From Alphaproteobacteria bacterium (GTDB lineage Bacteria; Pseudomonadota; Alphaproteobacteria; Pelagibacterales; Pelagibacteraceae): DNA of 64,000 nucleotides. Of the stretch, positions 35,707 through 44,205 are shown piece after piece. The notes beneath the pieces were generated by a model. The model saw only the letters and a list, made by a program, of their open reading frames with translations, had not been told where the DNA came from and did no database searches. A program made the position numbers and the translations under genes. The stretch covers positions 23,885 to 87,884 of the forward strand of contig VGCG01000003.1 in the NCBI GenBank assembly GCA_016870175.1, in the 5' to 3' direction. Within the stretch, counting starts at the first letter, position 1, and the number at the start of each line of letters is the position of its first letter.

Positions 35707-36432
35707 ATGGAAATAACAGAATTACAAAAAGATTTAGCAGCAACTTTTAGATGGACGGCTAGATTAAATATGCACGAAGCTGTAGCAAATCACTTTAGCG
35801 CTTGCGTTCCAGGATCCACTGATTTTTATATAAATAAAGCTGGAGTACATTTTAGCCGTATGAAAGCTAGTGATTTAATATTGGTTACGAAAAATAATAA
35901 AGAAAAATTAAAAAAAAATCCTGAAATTGTAGATCCAACTGCAATTTTTATCCATGGAACTATTCATGAAAAAGTACCTCATGCAAAATGCATTTTTCAC
36001 GTACATTCAAAATATGCAACTGCATTGTCAACTCTTAAAAATCCAACCTTGCCACCAATAGATCAAAATACGATGATGTTTTATAATAGGTTTTCAGTTT
36101 TCAAAGAATTTGGAGGATTGGGCTTTGAAGAAGAGTCATTAAAAATGGCAAAAGCACTAGGTAATAAACAACACATGTTACTATGTAATCATGGACTATT
36201 AACCACCGGCGAGACAATAGCTGATGGTTTTAATTATTTATATTACTTTGAAAAAGCTGCCGAAACTTATTTAACTGCTTTATCAACCAATAAAGAGTTA
36301 AATATAGTAAATGATGCGATTGCAGAAAAAACTGCTGAAGAGCTTAATAATTTTCCGATTAATTTAGCAAGAATGTTTTTAGATCAAATAAGACTAATTT
36401 TAGACAAAGAGGAACCTGATTACAAAAATTAA
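35707..36432 (+). CDS. Class II aldolase/adducin-family protein
   Basis: The zinc histidines HxH in CIFHVHSKYA and the third His in LLCNHGLL are present, with VANHFSACVPG near the N-terminus, as in fuculose-phosphate aldolase, ribulose-phosphate 4-epimerase and adducin-like proteins. I start at ATG 35707 (MEITELQKD); in-frame ATG 35695 and TTG 35665 are possible but add unconserved residues. About 241 aa. A metal-dependent aldol cleavage or epimerisation of a small sugar or hydroxyacid is expected; no sugar kinase is adjacent. Confidence 0.83.
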   Translation: MEITELQKDLAATFRWTARLNMHEAVANHFSACVPGSTDFYINKAGVHFSRMKASDLILVTKNNKEKLKKNPEIVDPTAIFIHGTIHEKVPHAKCIFHVHSKYATALSTLKNPTLPPIDQNTMMFYNRFSVFKEFGGLGFEEESLKMAKALGNKQHMLLCNHGLLTTGETIADGFNYLYYFEKAAETYLTALSTNKELNIVNDAIAEKTAEELNNFPINLARMFLDQIRLILDKEEPDYKN

Positions 36433-36495
36433 ACGTGAATATTTTTCTAAAAGCTAAAAATAATTGAAGATAAATCAATAAAATTAGTAGCATAA

Positions 36496-37437
36496 ATGAA
36501 ATCAGAAAAAAATAATCTTAAAGGAATTTTGTATGTGCTTATTGGAATGGCTATTTTTACTATTCAGGATGCTTCTATAAAATGGATATTTAATGACACG
36601 GCTTTATACGAACTTTACTTTGGAAGATCTATTATTGCTTTTGTGTTTCTTTTAATATTTATGAAATATAAAAAAATAAAACTTAATTTAAAAACGCATT
36701 ATCCTTTTTTAACTACTTTAAGGGTATTACTTTTTATTCTTGGTTTTAGTTTTTTTTATACGTCGCTAATATTCATGTCATTATCAATGGCCTATGCTTT
36801 ATTTTTCTCAAGCCCCTTTTTTATCTCTATTTTTTCGAAAATTTTTCTAAAAGAAAAAATCGGGATTAGACGTATAGGTGCCATAGTTGTCGGTTTTATA
36901 GGGGTCTATATTGTCTTAAATCCAGATTTTAATGATTTTAAAATTATAAACTTAGGACCAGTTGCTTGTGGATTTTGTTATGCTGGATCAATGATTATTG
37001 TAAAAATAACTAATGAAAAAGATAATGTTTATACTCAGTTATCACACCTTTATATTGGAGCTATAATTGTAAGTCTAATTTTCTTTGTTTTTATTGGTGA
37101 TGGAAGGTTTGACAATTCATCTAATCCTTCAGAGCAATTTATTTTGAGAGAATGGTTTTCTAATCCAAAATCAGCTTGGCCAGTAATTTTCTTAATGGGC
37201 TGCTGTGGAGCAATTGCATTTACTCTTCTCTTTAAAGCTTATAATATTGGATCACCACCGACTATCTCTTTATTTGAATATTCTTTGATCATATACGGAT
37301 CAATAGCAGGATATATTCTTTTTAATGAAATACCTTCAAGACAAACAATTTTTGGATCTTTTGTAATTATTTCCTCTGGACTTTATATTTTTTATAGAGA
37401 AAAAATTAAAAATCAAGAAATTGATCTCAAATATTAA
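36496..37437 (+). CDS. EamA/DMT-family permease (first of a tandem pair)
   Basis: 313 aa with two EamA repeats and about ten helices; FFISIFSKIFLKEKIGIRRI ends the first repeat and GYILFNEIPSRQTIFGSFVI lies in the last. A 30-residue polar loop with GDGRFDNSSNPSEQ separates the halves and makes it slightly longer than its relatives. It follows the aldolase gene by 63 nt and precedes a second DMT gene by 61 nt. The pair may be an old duplication, though the proteins differ widely. Confidence 0.82.
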   Translation: MKSEKNNLKGILYVLIGMAIFTIQDASIKWIFNDTALYELYFGRSIIAFVFLLIFMKYKKIKLNLKTHYPFLTTLRVLLFILGFSFFYTSLIFMSLSMAYALFFSSPFFISIFSKIFLKEKIGIRRIGAIVVGFIGVYIVLNPDFNDFKIINLGPVACGFCYAGSMIIVKITNEKDNVYTQLSHLYIGAIIVSLIFFVFIGDGRFDNSSNPSEQFILREWFSNPKSAWPVIFLMGCCGAIAFTLLFKAYNIGSPPTISLFEYSLIIYGSIAGYILFNEIPSRQTIFGSFVIISSGLYIFYREKIKNQEIDLKY

Positions 37438-37498
37438 TTGCTTTTAACTATTGAAATTTTAAAAACTTTTTAAAATTCTAAATATTAAATTTTTAGTG

Positions 37499-38386
37499 AT
37501 GACCAATAAAAACATTTATATTCCATTCATTATTTTATCAGTTTTTTTTAGTGCAGCTTTATCAGCTTTAATAAAACTTGCTCAACAAGATACCAATGTT
37601 TTTACTGCTGCTTTTTTTAGATTTTTTTTTGGAATTTTATTACTTTTTCCTTTTTTTATTAAAACTAAGCTTAAGGTTTTAAAAACACCGAATTTAAAAA
37701 TTCATATTTTAAGAGTTATAATCATTTACCCTTCAATGTTATTATTTTTTTATGCAATTAATTTTGTGTCAATTGAAAAAGCAAACTCACTAACTTTTGT
37801 TGTACCTTTTATTACAACAATTTTAGCGATAATTTTTTTAAAAGAAAAAATTTATATTCATAGAATAATTTCATTAATCCTAGGTTTTATAGGTATGCTT
37901 ATTATAATAAGACCTGGCATAATTGAAGTTTCATTGGGCGTTTATATGATTTTAATTTCTTCTTTTCTTTGGGGGATAGTAATTATTATTACAAAAAAAT
38001 TATCAAAAGATGATTCTGCATTAACAATTTTATCTTATCAATATATTTTTATGTTTTTAATTAGTTTTGTTTTTGCAATATTTAATTGGCAACCACCCTC
38101 GCTTGAAAGTCTTATTTATCTATTTTTGGCAGGCTTATCAGGGACCATATTTCATTTAACATCTTATCAAGCCTACAAATTAGTAGATGTTTCTTTAGTA
38201 CAGCCATATTTTTTTTTAGTTTTGGTGTTTGCCTCAATATTCGGTTATTTCATCTTTAAAGAAATACCCGATATTTATACATGGATTGGGACTGGAATTA
38301 TCTTTACTGGAGCATTAATTATTTCAATAAAAGAAATACAAATTAATAAAAGTATTGTTAGCAAAAATCTTAATACTGAACTTTGA
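37499..38386 (+). CDS. EamA/DMT-family permease (second of a tandem pair)
   Basis: About 295 aa, ten helices. The first repeat ends in TILAIIFLKEKIYIHRIISL and the second contains SIFGYFIFKEIPDIYTWIGT. I use ATG 37499; a GTG lies just before it at 37496. This is the third DMT permease within four kilobases. It is convergent with the MazG-like gene, 6 nt apart. Substrate unknown. Confidence 0.82.
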   Translation: MTNKNIYIPFIILSVFFSAALSALIKLAQQDTNVFTAAFFRFFFGILLLFPFFIKTKLKVLKTPNLKIHILRVIIIYPSMLLFFYAINFVSIEKANSLTFVVPFITTILAIIFLKEKIYIHRIISLILGFIGMLIIIRPGIIEVSLGVYMILISSFLWGIVIIITKKLSKDDSALTILSYQYIFMFLISFVFAIFNWQPPSLESLIYLFLAGLSGTIFHLTSYQAYKLVDVSLVQPYFFLVLVFASIFGYFIFKEIPDIYTWIGTGIIFTGALIISIKEIQINKSIVSKNLNTEL

Positions 38387-38392
38387 TTTAAA

Positions 38393-38722
38393 TTAGTAAC
38401 GCATATTTGATCTTCTTTTAGATAATTTTACAGGATATTTTTTTGCATTTTTGATCATTTTTTTGAAAAAACTTTTTTCAATATCAATATTCATTTTTTT
38501 TGAAATTCTAACCAAATAAAAAAATATATCTGCAATTTCATCTGCCACTTTTTCCTTATCTAATCTTTTAATATCACTATCTTTTAACCATTGAAAAATT
38601 TCTACTAGCTCAGAGGCTTCAACTGAAAGAGCCATAGATAAATTTTTAGGAGAATGAAATTGATCCCAATTCCTAACTTTGACAAAACTTTCTATCTTTT
38701 TATTAATTTTCTTTAAATCCAT
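38393..38722 (-). CDS. MazG-like nucleotide pyrophosphohydrolase
   Basis: An all-alpha NTP-PPase of 109 aa, with the metal-binding ExxE/ExxD pattern in VEASELVEIFQW and VADEIADIFFYL. The FHSPKNLSMALS block before it is typical of the small iMazG/RS21-C6-like group, which hydrolyses non-canonical or excess (d)NTPs to NMP and pyrophosphate. It is a housecleaning enzyme and unlikely to be linked with the neighbours. Single gene with its own promoter in the 198-bp region to the right. Confidence 0.88.
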   Translation of the reverse strand: MDLKKINKKIESFVKVRNWDQFHSPKNLSMALSVEASELVEIFQWLKDSDIKRLDKEKVADEIADIFFYLVRISKKMNIDIEKSFFKKMIKNAKKYPVKLSKRRSNMRY

Positions 38723-38848
38723 AAAAAAAAAGCTATCTAATTTAACTATATGATTAAATTACATAAAAAATTAAATAAGACCATCTTTAAAATTAAAAAT
38801 TTAGAGTTTTACAAGTCCAAACTAAGAAATAATTTTAAATTTTATTAA

Positions 38849-38920
38849 ATGATGTCTTTTAATAAAAAAATAAACACTAAATTGGTAAAGAAATTAAAAA
38901 ATTTTAAAAAAATTCTCTAA
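38849..38920 (+). CDS. Possible 23-codon leader ORF before rlmJ
   Basis: An ATG ATG start at 38849 opens a short reading frame of very basic residues (Lys-rich, ending KNFKKIL) whose TAA at 38918-38920 directly abuts the rlmJ start codon. Such an arrangement could couple rlmJ translation to upstream translation. In a sequence this rich in AAA codons a short ORF can arise by chance, so this is only a candidate. Confidence 0.2.
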   Translation: MMSFNKKINTKLVKKLKNFKKIL

Positions 38921-39751
38921 ATGCTCAGTTACAGACACGGATTTCATGCTGGAAATTTTGCAGATGTTTTTAAGCATTTCTTACTTGTTTATTTGTTGAA
39001 AAAATTAAAAAACAAAAAACCATTCTCTTTTATTGATGCCTTTGCAGGTGCTGGAAAGTATTTTTTAAATGATCCTTTTATGAAAAAAAATAAAGAGTAT
39101 TTAAATGGTATTACAAAAGTTTTATCATCTAATATTAAAGACCCTTTTATAAAGGATTATTTAGATCTGGTTAAAATAGGAAATTTTAATAATAAAACAA
39201 TATCTTTTTACCCAGGTTCTTGCCTTTTATCTTTGATGGTTTTAGATAAAAAAGATAAAATTTATTTATCAGAACTTCATAATAATGAATTTACAATTTT
39301 AAAAAAAAATTTTGAAAAAAATAAAAATATTAAAATTGAAAAAAAAGATGCCTATTCTTTTTTAAATCAAATAATCAATTTTTATAAAGGTAACAAATTA
39401 ATTTTAATTGATCCATCCTATGAAGTTAAAAATGAATACGAAAAAATTATTAAATTGGTCAAACATAATACAAATCAATTTCCCAGTAGTTGTTTTTTAA
39501 TTTGGTATCCTGTTTTAGAGTCTGAAAAAACTTACCTTTTTATTAAAAAATTTATAAATACAAATGTTCAAAATTTAACTCATATCAACATTCAATTAAA
39601 AAATTCATTTTTACGTATGCAAGGAACTGGTTTCTTTATTGTAAATGCACCATCAAATATGAAAAATGATGTTAGTGAAGGGCTCGAGACTTTATTAGAA
39701 ATTCTCAAAGATAAAAATTTCAAGGCTCAAATAAATTTTAATACTTTTTAG
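38921..39751 (+). CDS. rlmJ: 23S rRNA (adenine2030-N6)-methyltransferase RlmJ
   Basis: The start LSYRHGFHAGNFADVFKHFLL is characteristic of RlmJ, as is FIDAFAGAGKYFL (SAM motif I, residues ~37-49) and the catalytic LIDPSYE, a variant of DPPYE/DPPY in N6-adenine methyltransferases. At 276 aa it matches E. coli RlmJ (280). It methylates A2030 of 23S rRNA. The Pro to Ser change in DPSYE occurs in the family. The gene stands alone, with a 310-bp gap behind it. Confidence 0.93.
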   Translation: MLSYRHGFHAGNFADVFKHFLLVYLLKKLKNKKPFSFIDAFAGAGKYFLNDPFMKKNKEYLNGITKVLSSNIKDPFIKDYLDLVKIGNFNNKTISFYPGSCLLSLMVLDKKDKIYLSELHNNEFTILKKNFEKNKNIKIEKKDAYSFLNQIINFYKGNKLILIDPSYEVKNEYEKIIKLVKHNTNQFPSSCFLIWYPVLESEKTYLFIKKFINTNVQNLTHINIQLKNSFLRMQGTGFFIVNAPSNMKNDVSEGLETLLEILKDKNFKAQINFNTF

Positions 39752-39884
39752 AAATTCTTAGACAATTTTAAATTCAATAGATATTGTTGTCATAAATACT
39801 TTATTAATATAATTTACACCTGATTCTAAGAATATAGTTTATTTGTAGTGAGTGTTCTAAAATTATTGAATTTACTTTGATATT

Positions 39885-39906
39885 ATTGGCTAAATCCTTA
39901 GCCAAT
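39885..39906. repeat. Perfect 9-bp inverted repeat
   Basis: ATTGGCTAA (39885-39893), a 4-base spacer ATCC and TTAGCCAAT (39898-39906). No T-run follows on either strand, so it is not an ordinary intrinsic terminator. It could be an operator for a dimeric regulator, or a transcript hairpin ending the rlmJ mRNA. Position: about 160 bp before the luciferase-like start. Confidence 0.55.
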
Positions 39907-39968
39907 TTAGATTAGTAAGTAAAATTTTCTATTTCTCATAAATCTAATTTGTGTTAGTAATTACTACC

Positions 39969-40043
39969 TTAAAAAGCGATACATAACTCGTCGAGAGTAA
40001 AGGTTAATACCGTGTCGAAAGTGGGATCGGTCGTCTTTTTTAA
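39969..40043 (+). ncRNA. Candidate structured leader RNA or riboswitch of the luciferase-like operon
   Basis: An outer helix can form between TTAAAAAGCGA (39969-39979) and TCGTCTTTTTTAA (40031-40043), with a bulged base. It encloses small hairpins ACTC/GAGT and GGT-TAAT-ACC and a CGAAAG tetraloop motif. The enclosed ~50 bases are distinctly richer in G+C than their surroundings. It ends 10 nt before the Shine-Dalgarno sequence. The 3' strand of the outer helix is a U-run, so switching could expose or form a terminator. I could not match it to a riboswitch class I know (SAM-II/V, glycine, TPP, FMN and others considered). Confidence 0.5.
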
Positions 40044-40053
40044 ATAACAATTT

Positions 40054-40061
40054 AAAGGAGG
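40054..40061 (+). promoter_or_regulatory. Strong Shine-Dalgarno sequence of the luciferase-like gene
   Basis: AAAGGAGG is the best ribosome binding site in the window. It is one base before ATG 40063 and four bases before ATG 40066; the spacing favours 40066 as the start. It suggests high expression of the first enzyme of this operon. Confidence 0.85.
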
Positions 40062-40065
40062 CATG

Positions 40066-41232
40066 ATGAAATTTGGATATTTCTGCAACACTACTAATTG
40101 GAAACATAAACCATACGAACAATTATTAACTGAAACAAGAGAGATTACCACCTATTGCGACCAAAACAATTGGGATTCAATTTGGTATACAGAACATCAC
40201 TTTAACCATGAAGGAATGGAAGCTTGTACTAATCCATTGATGATGGGTGTTGATGCAGCCGCACGAACAAAACAAATTAGAATTGGCCAAGCATGCAATG
40301 TAATCACATTTCATAATCCAATTCGTCTCGCTGAAGATATTGCATTGCTAGATCATTTATCAAATGGACGAGTTGAGGTAGGAATTGGCCGAGGTGTTTA
40401 TGGAAGAGAAGCAATTAATATGAATAAAGAAGCAGATCTTAAAGATCAAGCAAAGAATTTTAGATTATTTGAAGAAACTCTAACTATTATGAAAAAAGCT
40501 TGGACTGAAAAATTTTTTAGTCATCATGGAGAATTTTACACCTACCCATCTCCAAATTTTATTTGGCAACATGATATGAGTCCACCAAGTGAAGAATTTT
40601 TGGACACCAAGACAAACGAAGTAAAGAAAATTAGTGTTTTGCCAAAACCTAAACAAACTCCACATCCACCAATTTGGCAAGTAGTTGATGGTGCTAGATC
40701 AATTGAATGGGCCGCACAAAATGGTGTGAATACTATAATGTGGATACCCACAGTAAAAGCATTAAGAAAAAGATTTGAAATTTATCAAGAGGCTAAATCA
40801 AAAGCTGAGAATAGAGATGTTCCATTAGGTGAAGGTATCTCTTTAGTAAGAGACATGTTTGTTGCTGAGACCATGAAAGAAGCAGAAAAACTTGCAGGAG
40901 AACATATTATTAATTATATGAAATGGGTTTGTCACTGGAGAGGATTGGGCAATCATATGGATCCAGATGAAGAGTTGCCAGAAACAAAAAATAAATTAGA
41001 TTTGTTAGACTATGATTTTCTTCATAAAAGAAATTTATTGTTTGGTACTCCTGAGTATGTAGTCAATAAAATTAATGAATTAAAGTCAGAATTAAATCTT
41101 CAAAATCTTCAAGTATGGTCTAACTTTCCTGGAATTGATCATAAAGCTTGTATGAGAAGTATAAAACTTTTTAATGACGAAGTAATGCCCAAAATTAATT
41201 TTGAAAAAGATATTTTAGAAAAAGCTAGTTAA
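40066..41232 (+). CDS. Luciferase-like (LLM class) flavin-dependent monooxygenase
   Basis: The bacterial luciferase/alkanal monooxygenase fold is seen in WYTEHHFNHEGM, the RIGQACNVITFHNPIRLAEDIALLDHLSNGR block (in pieces), VGIGRGVYGREA and WQVVDGARSIEWAAQNGV. Such enzymes use reduced flavin and O2 on amines, ketones, sulfonates, pyrimidines (RutA) or similar. About 388 aa. It heads a plus-strand series with DUF1185, alpha/beta hydrolase and aldehyde dehydrogenase genes at overlaps or 4-nt spacing. No flavin reductase is adjacent. The substrate is unknown; the downstream enzymes suggest ring opening or C-N cleavage giving an aldehyde. Confidence 0.9.
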   Translation: MKFGYFCNTTNWKHKPYEQLLTETREITTYCDQNNWDSIWYTEHHFNHEGMEACTNPLMMGVDAAARTKQIRIGQACNVITFHNPIRLAEDIALLDHLSNGRVEVGIGRGVYGREAINMNKEADLKDQAKNFRLFEETLTIMKKAWTEKFFSHHGEFYTYPSPNFIWQHDMSPPSEEFLDTKTNEVKKISVLPKPKQTPHPPIWQVVDGARSIEWAAQNGVNTIMWIPTVKALRKRFEIYQEAKSKAENRDVPLGEGISLVRDMFVAETMKEAEKLAGEHIINYMKWVCHWRGLGNHMDPDEELPETKNKLDLLDYDFLHKRNLLFGTPEYVVNKINELKSELNLQNLQVWSNFPGIDHKACMRSIKLFNDEVMPKINFEKDILEKAS

Positions 41233-41819
41233 TGAGGCTTGAGCTTAGGAAATATACAAAATTTATTGATAAAACTTTTATTGAAGGCGGCAAAGAGGCT
41301 AAAGAACCTGTATTGTTAGTATCTGTTGCTGCCGTTTTTAAAAATCCATGGAGTGGACAAGGTTTTGTTGAGGATTTAAAGCCAATTATCTTAGAGCTTG
41401 CGCCGAAATTAGCTGATCTGCTTGTTCCTGAACTGATTAAAGAAATTGGTTCTGCTGAAAAAATATTGGCTTATGGCAAAGCTGGAGTTGTAGGTTTAGA
41501 TGGAGAAATAGAGCACGCATCAGCATTTATTCACACGCTAAGATTTGGAAATAAATTTAGAGATGCAGTAGGAGGAACTTCTTATTTAAGTTTTACTAAC
41601 ATACGAGGACCAGCTGGTTCAAAAATTTCAATTCCAATGATGCACAAAATAGACTCTGGATTAAGACCTTTTTATCTTACTCACGAATTTACTATTCATG
41701 ACGCACCATTTAATAATGAAATTGTTGTAGCGATTGGAGGAGCTACATCAGGAAGAGCTCATGCTAGAACAGGTGATCGTTACCAGGATATGAAAGAAAT
41801 GGAGCTAGGCTCTAAATAA
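41232..41819 (+). CDS. DUF1185 (amino acid synthesis family) protein
   Basis: Family marks are RKYTKFIDKTFIEGGKE, PVLLVSVAAVFKNPWSGQG, KAGVVGLDGEIEHASAFIH and the C-terminal GGATSGRAHARTGDRYQDMK. At 195 aa it has the usual size. The family name is only historic; structures of relatives suggest a small-molecule enzyme, but the reaction is not established to my knowledge. Its start overlaps the stop of the monooxygenase gene by one base (TAATG), so the two are tightly coupled. It most likely acts directly on the monooxygenase product. Confidence 0.88.
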   Translation: MRLELRKYTKFIDKTFIEGGKEAKEPVLLVSVAAVFKNPWSGQGFVEDLKPIILELAPKLADLLVPELIKEIGSAEKILAYGKAGVVGLDGEIEHASAFIHTLRFGNKFRDAVGGTSYLSFTNIRGPAGSKISIPMMHKIDSGLRPFYLTHEFTIHDAPFNNEIVVAIGGATSGRAHARTGDRYQDMKEMELGSK

Positions 41820-41823
41820 AATA

Positions 41824-42606
41824 ATGCCTGAAGGTTTTGACCTCAATCAAAATTATTATAAATTTAATAATAACAAAACTACACCAATAGTTTTTATTCA
41901 TGGCGTCGGACTTGATCATCACATGTGGGAGCCACAAATCAATTATTTTGATAAATATTCAACTCTTACTTATGACTTGTTAGGTCACGGTAAAACTATT
42001 TTTGCTAATAAAACTGTAACGTTAAATGATTTTTCTAACCAATTAATTTCAATATTGAATTTTTTAAAAATAGATAAAATTAATCTTATTGGTTTTTCTT
42101 TGGGAGCTTTGATTGCTTTAAATTTTGCATCTAAATTTCAAAATAATTTACATACTTTAACTTTGATTGGCACTGTATATAAAAGGTCATCATCTGAAAG
42201 AATTAAAGTGTTAAATAGATACAATCAAGCCAAACTTAATAAACCTATCTCCAAAAAAGCATTAAAAAGATGGTTTAGTGATGATTATTTAAAGCTAAAT
42301 CCAAAAATTTATAATCAATTTATGAAAGCTTTAAATAAAAATTCTAAAGATCATTTAAATTTTTTAAAATCTTATCATCTATTTGCTAATCATAAAGATG
42401 ATATTAAATTAATTAAAAAAATAAAAACTAGAACTCTAATAATGACCGGATCTAACGATCCAGGATCAACAGTTGCAATGTCTAAAGCTTTATCAATAGA
42501 TATGATAAATTCAAACTTTGTAGAAATACACAAAGGTAAACATCTGTGTAGTATAGAGTGTGCGGATGAGGTAAATATAAACATTAAAAATTTTATTAAT
42601 GACTAA
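41824..42606 (+). CDS. Alpha/beta hydrolase
   Basis: The oxyanion-hole segment FIHGVGLDHHMW, the nucleophile elbow GFSLGAL (Ser within G-x-S-x-G), an Asp in MTGSNDPGSTV and a terminal His in EIHKGKHLCSIE form the classical triad. 260 aa, similar to 3-oxoadipate enol-lactonase-type proteins (PcaD-like). It could hydrolyse a lactone, enol-lactone or ester made after the monooxygenase. It follows DUF1185 by 4 nt and overlaps the aldehyde dehydrogenase start by 8 nt. Confidence 0.87.
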   Translation: MPEGFDLNQNYYKFNNNKTTPIVFIHGVGLDHHMWEPQINYFDKYSTLTYDLLGHGKTIFANKTVTLNDFSNQLISILNFLKIDKINLIGFSLGALIALNFASKFQNNLHTLTLIGTVYKRSSSERIKVLNRYNQAKLNKPISKKALKRWFSDDYLKLNPKIYNQFMKALNKNSKDHLNFLKSYHLFANHKDDIKLIKKIKTRTLIMTGSNDPGSTVAMSKALSIDMINSNFVEIHKGKHLCSIECADEVNINIKNFIND

Positions 42607-44080
42607 AATACAAGATTTCAAAATGTATATTAATGGTGAATGGGTTGACTCACTTTCTGGGAAAAAAATACAATCCTTAAATCCTGAAACAAACGAAGTT
42701 TGGGCCACTGTTCCTGAAGCAAATGAAAAAGATGTTGATAAAGCTGTCAAATCTGCTCAGAAGGCTTTTGACTTATCTTGGTCAAAACTTCACCCAAAAG
42801 AAAGGGCAAATTTTTTAAGAAATATTGCCGAACAACTTAGATCTAATGCTGAACATTTAGGAAAAATAGAAACAGTGGATACAGGGAAACTTTTTAGAGA
42901 AACAAAATCTCAAGCAATATATATAGCAGAATATTATGACTATTTTGCAGGTCTAGCCGATAAAGTTGAAGGCACGGTTATTCCAATTGACAAACCCGAT
43001 ATGCAGGTGACTACAACTAGAATTCCAATCGGTGTCATAGCTGCAATAATTCCTTGGAACTCTCAAATGCTTTTAACTGCAGTAAAATTAGCTCCAGCAC
43101 TTGCTATGGGAAATACTCTAGTAATAAAAGCATCTGAACTTGCTCCAGTAACGTTATTAGAATTTGGCAAATTAGTTGAAAGAGCAGGTTTACCTAAAGG
43201 AGTAATAAATATAATTACAGGTTTCGGTGATCCTTGTGGCAAAGCTTTAACATCACATAATTTAGTTGAAAAAATTGCTTTTACAGGTGGTCCTGAAGCG
43301 GCAAGACATATAATTAGAAATTCTGCTGAAAATCTAGCACAAGTAAGTTTAGAATTAGGTGGTAAAAGTCCCGTAGTTCTTTTTAATGATGCAGATCAAG
43401 AAAATGCTTTAAATGGAATAACTGCTGGTATTTTTGGAGCAAGTGGACAAAGTTGTATTGCTGGATCAAGATTATATATACAATCGAAAATTTATGATGA
43501 ATTTTTAAATAAATTAGTAGAAAAAGCAAAAAAAATAAAATTAGGCTCACCTATGGACCCAGAAACTCAAATGGGCCCTTTAAATAGTTTTAAACAATTG
43601 GAAATTATTGAAAAAAATATAAAAGAAACCGTTGAACGAGGCGGAAAAATTAGATGTGGGGGCGAAAGATCCAATATTTCAAATAAAGGAATTTATTTTC
43701 CAGCAACAATAATTGAATGCAAAAACCATAATTTACCTACAGCTGAAAATGAATTATTTGGACCAGTACTATCTGTCATGAAATTTGAAACCGAGGAAGA
43801 GGCTATTAGACAAATGAATGATAACCAGTATGGTTTATCCTCGGGGGTTTATACATCAAATCTTGGACGAGCTATGAGAGTTTCAAAAGCAGTAAGAGCA
43901 GGGATTGTTTTTGTTAATACCTATAGATTAATTTCTCCATCTGCACCTTTCGGGGGTATTAAAGATAGTGGCTATGGCAAAGAAGCTGGCATTGAGTCGA
44001 TTAAAGAATTTACAAGAATAAAAACTACCTGGTTTAATACATCTGAAAAGCCGATGTCTGATCCATTTATAATGGGATAA
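42599..44080 (+). CDS. Aldehyde dehydrogenase of the luciferase-like operon
   Basis: All ALDH residues are there: N154 in IPWNSQ, K177 in VIKASE, E252 in SLELGGKS and C286 in GQSCIAGSR. 493 aa, close to betaine-aldehyde and semialdehyde dehydrogenases of catabolic operons. It oxidises the aldehyde expected from the preceding steps to a carboxylate. It overlaps the hydrolase gene by 8 nt, so it is part of the four-gene operon. A semialdehyde giving glutarate would connect it to GlaH encoded opposite, but this is speculative. Confidence 0.9.
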   Translation: MTKIQDFKMYINGEWVDSLSGKKIQSLNPETNEVWATVPEANEKDVDKAVKSAQKAFDLSWSKLHPKERANFLRNIAEQLRSNAEHLGKIETVDTGKLFRETKSQAIYIAEYYDYFAGLADKVEGTVIPIDKPDMQVTTTRIPIGVIAAIIPWNSQMLLTAVKLAPALAMGNTLVIKASELAPVTLLEFGKLVERAGLPKGVINIITGFGDPCGKALTSHNLVEKIAFTGGPEAARHIIRNSAENLAQVSLELGGKSPVVLFNDADQENALNGITAGIFGASGQSCIAGSRLYIQSKIYDEFLNKLVEKAKKIKLGSPMDPETQMGPLNSFKQLEIIEKNIKETVERGGKIRCGGERSNISNKGIYFPATIIECKNHNLPTAENELFGPVLSVMKFETEEEAIRQMNDNQYGLSSGVYTSNLGRAMRVSKAVRAGIVFVNTYRLISPSAPFGGIKDSGYGKEAGIESIKEFTRIKTTWFNTSEKPMSDPFIMG

Positions 44081-44205
44081 TGAGTCTATATTGTCTTATT
44101 TAGATTATAAATTGAACAAAATCAGGCTATTTTCTCGTTGAATAATCAAAATATTCATAATTAAATTAACTTTTTATAAATTGTTAACAATAGAAGAGGA
44201 AGATA

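Larger units (their letters stand above)
39752..40062. other. 311-bp intergenic region with an inverted repeat and a structured leader
   Basis: No ORF or tRNA is visible. The first ~130 bp are AT-rich filler. A perfect inverted repeat follows at 39885-39906, then a more G+C-rich stretch at 39969-40043 that can fold, then the ribosome binding site of the luciferase-like gene. It is the only gap over 300 bp in the window and clearly regulatory for the plus-strand operon that starts at 40066. Confidence 0.7.

Noticed and set aside
38723..38848. Search for a tRNA or small RNA in the gap before rlmJ
   Set aside because: Only A/T-rich sequence without a cloverleaf or stable stem.
39975..40035. Resemblance of the leader (TTAATACCG, GAAAGTGGGATCG) to a stretch of 16S rRNA
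   Set aside because: The similarity is short and patchy and no rRNA gene surrounds it; local folding explains the sequence better, though an old rRNA fragment is not strictly excluded.
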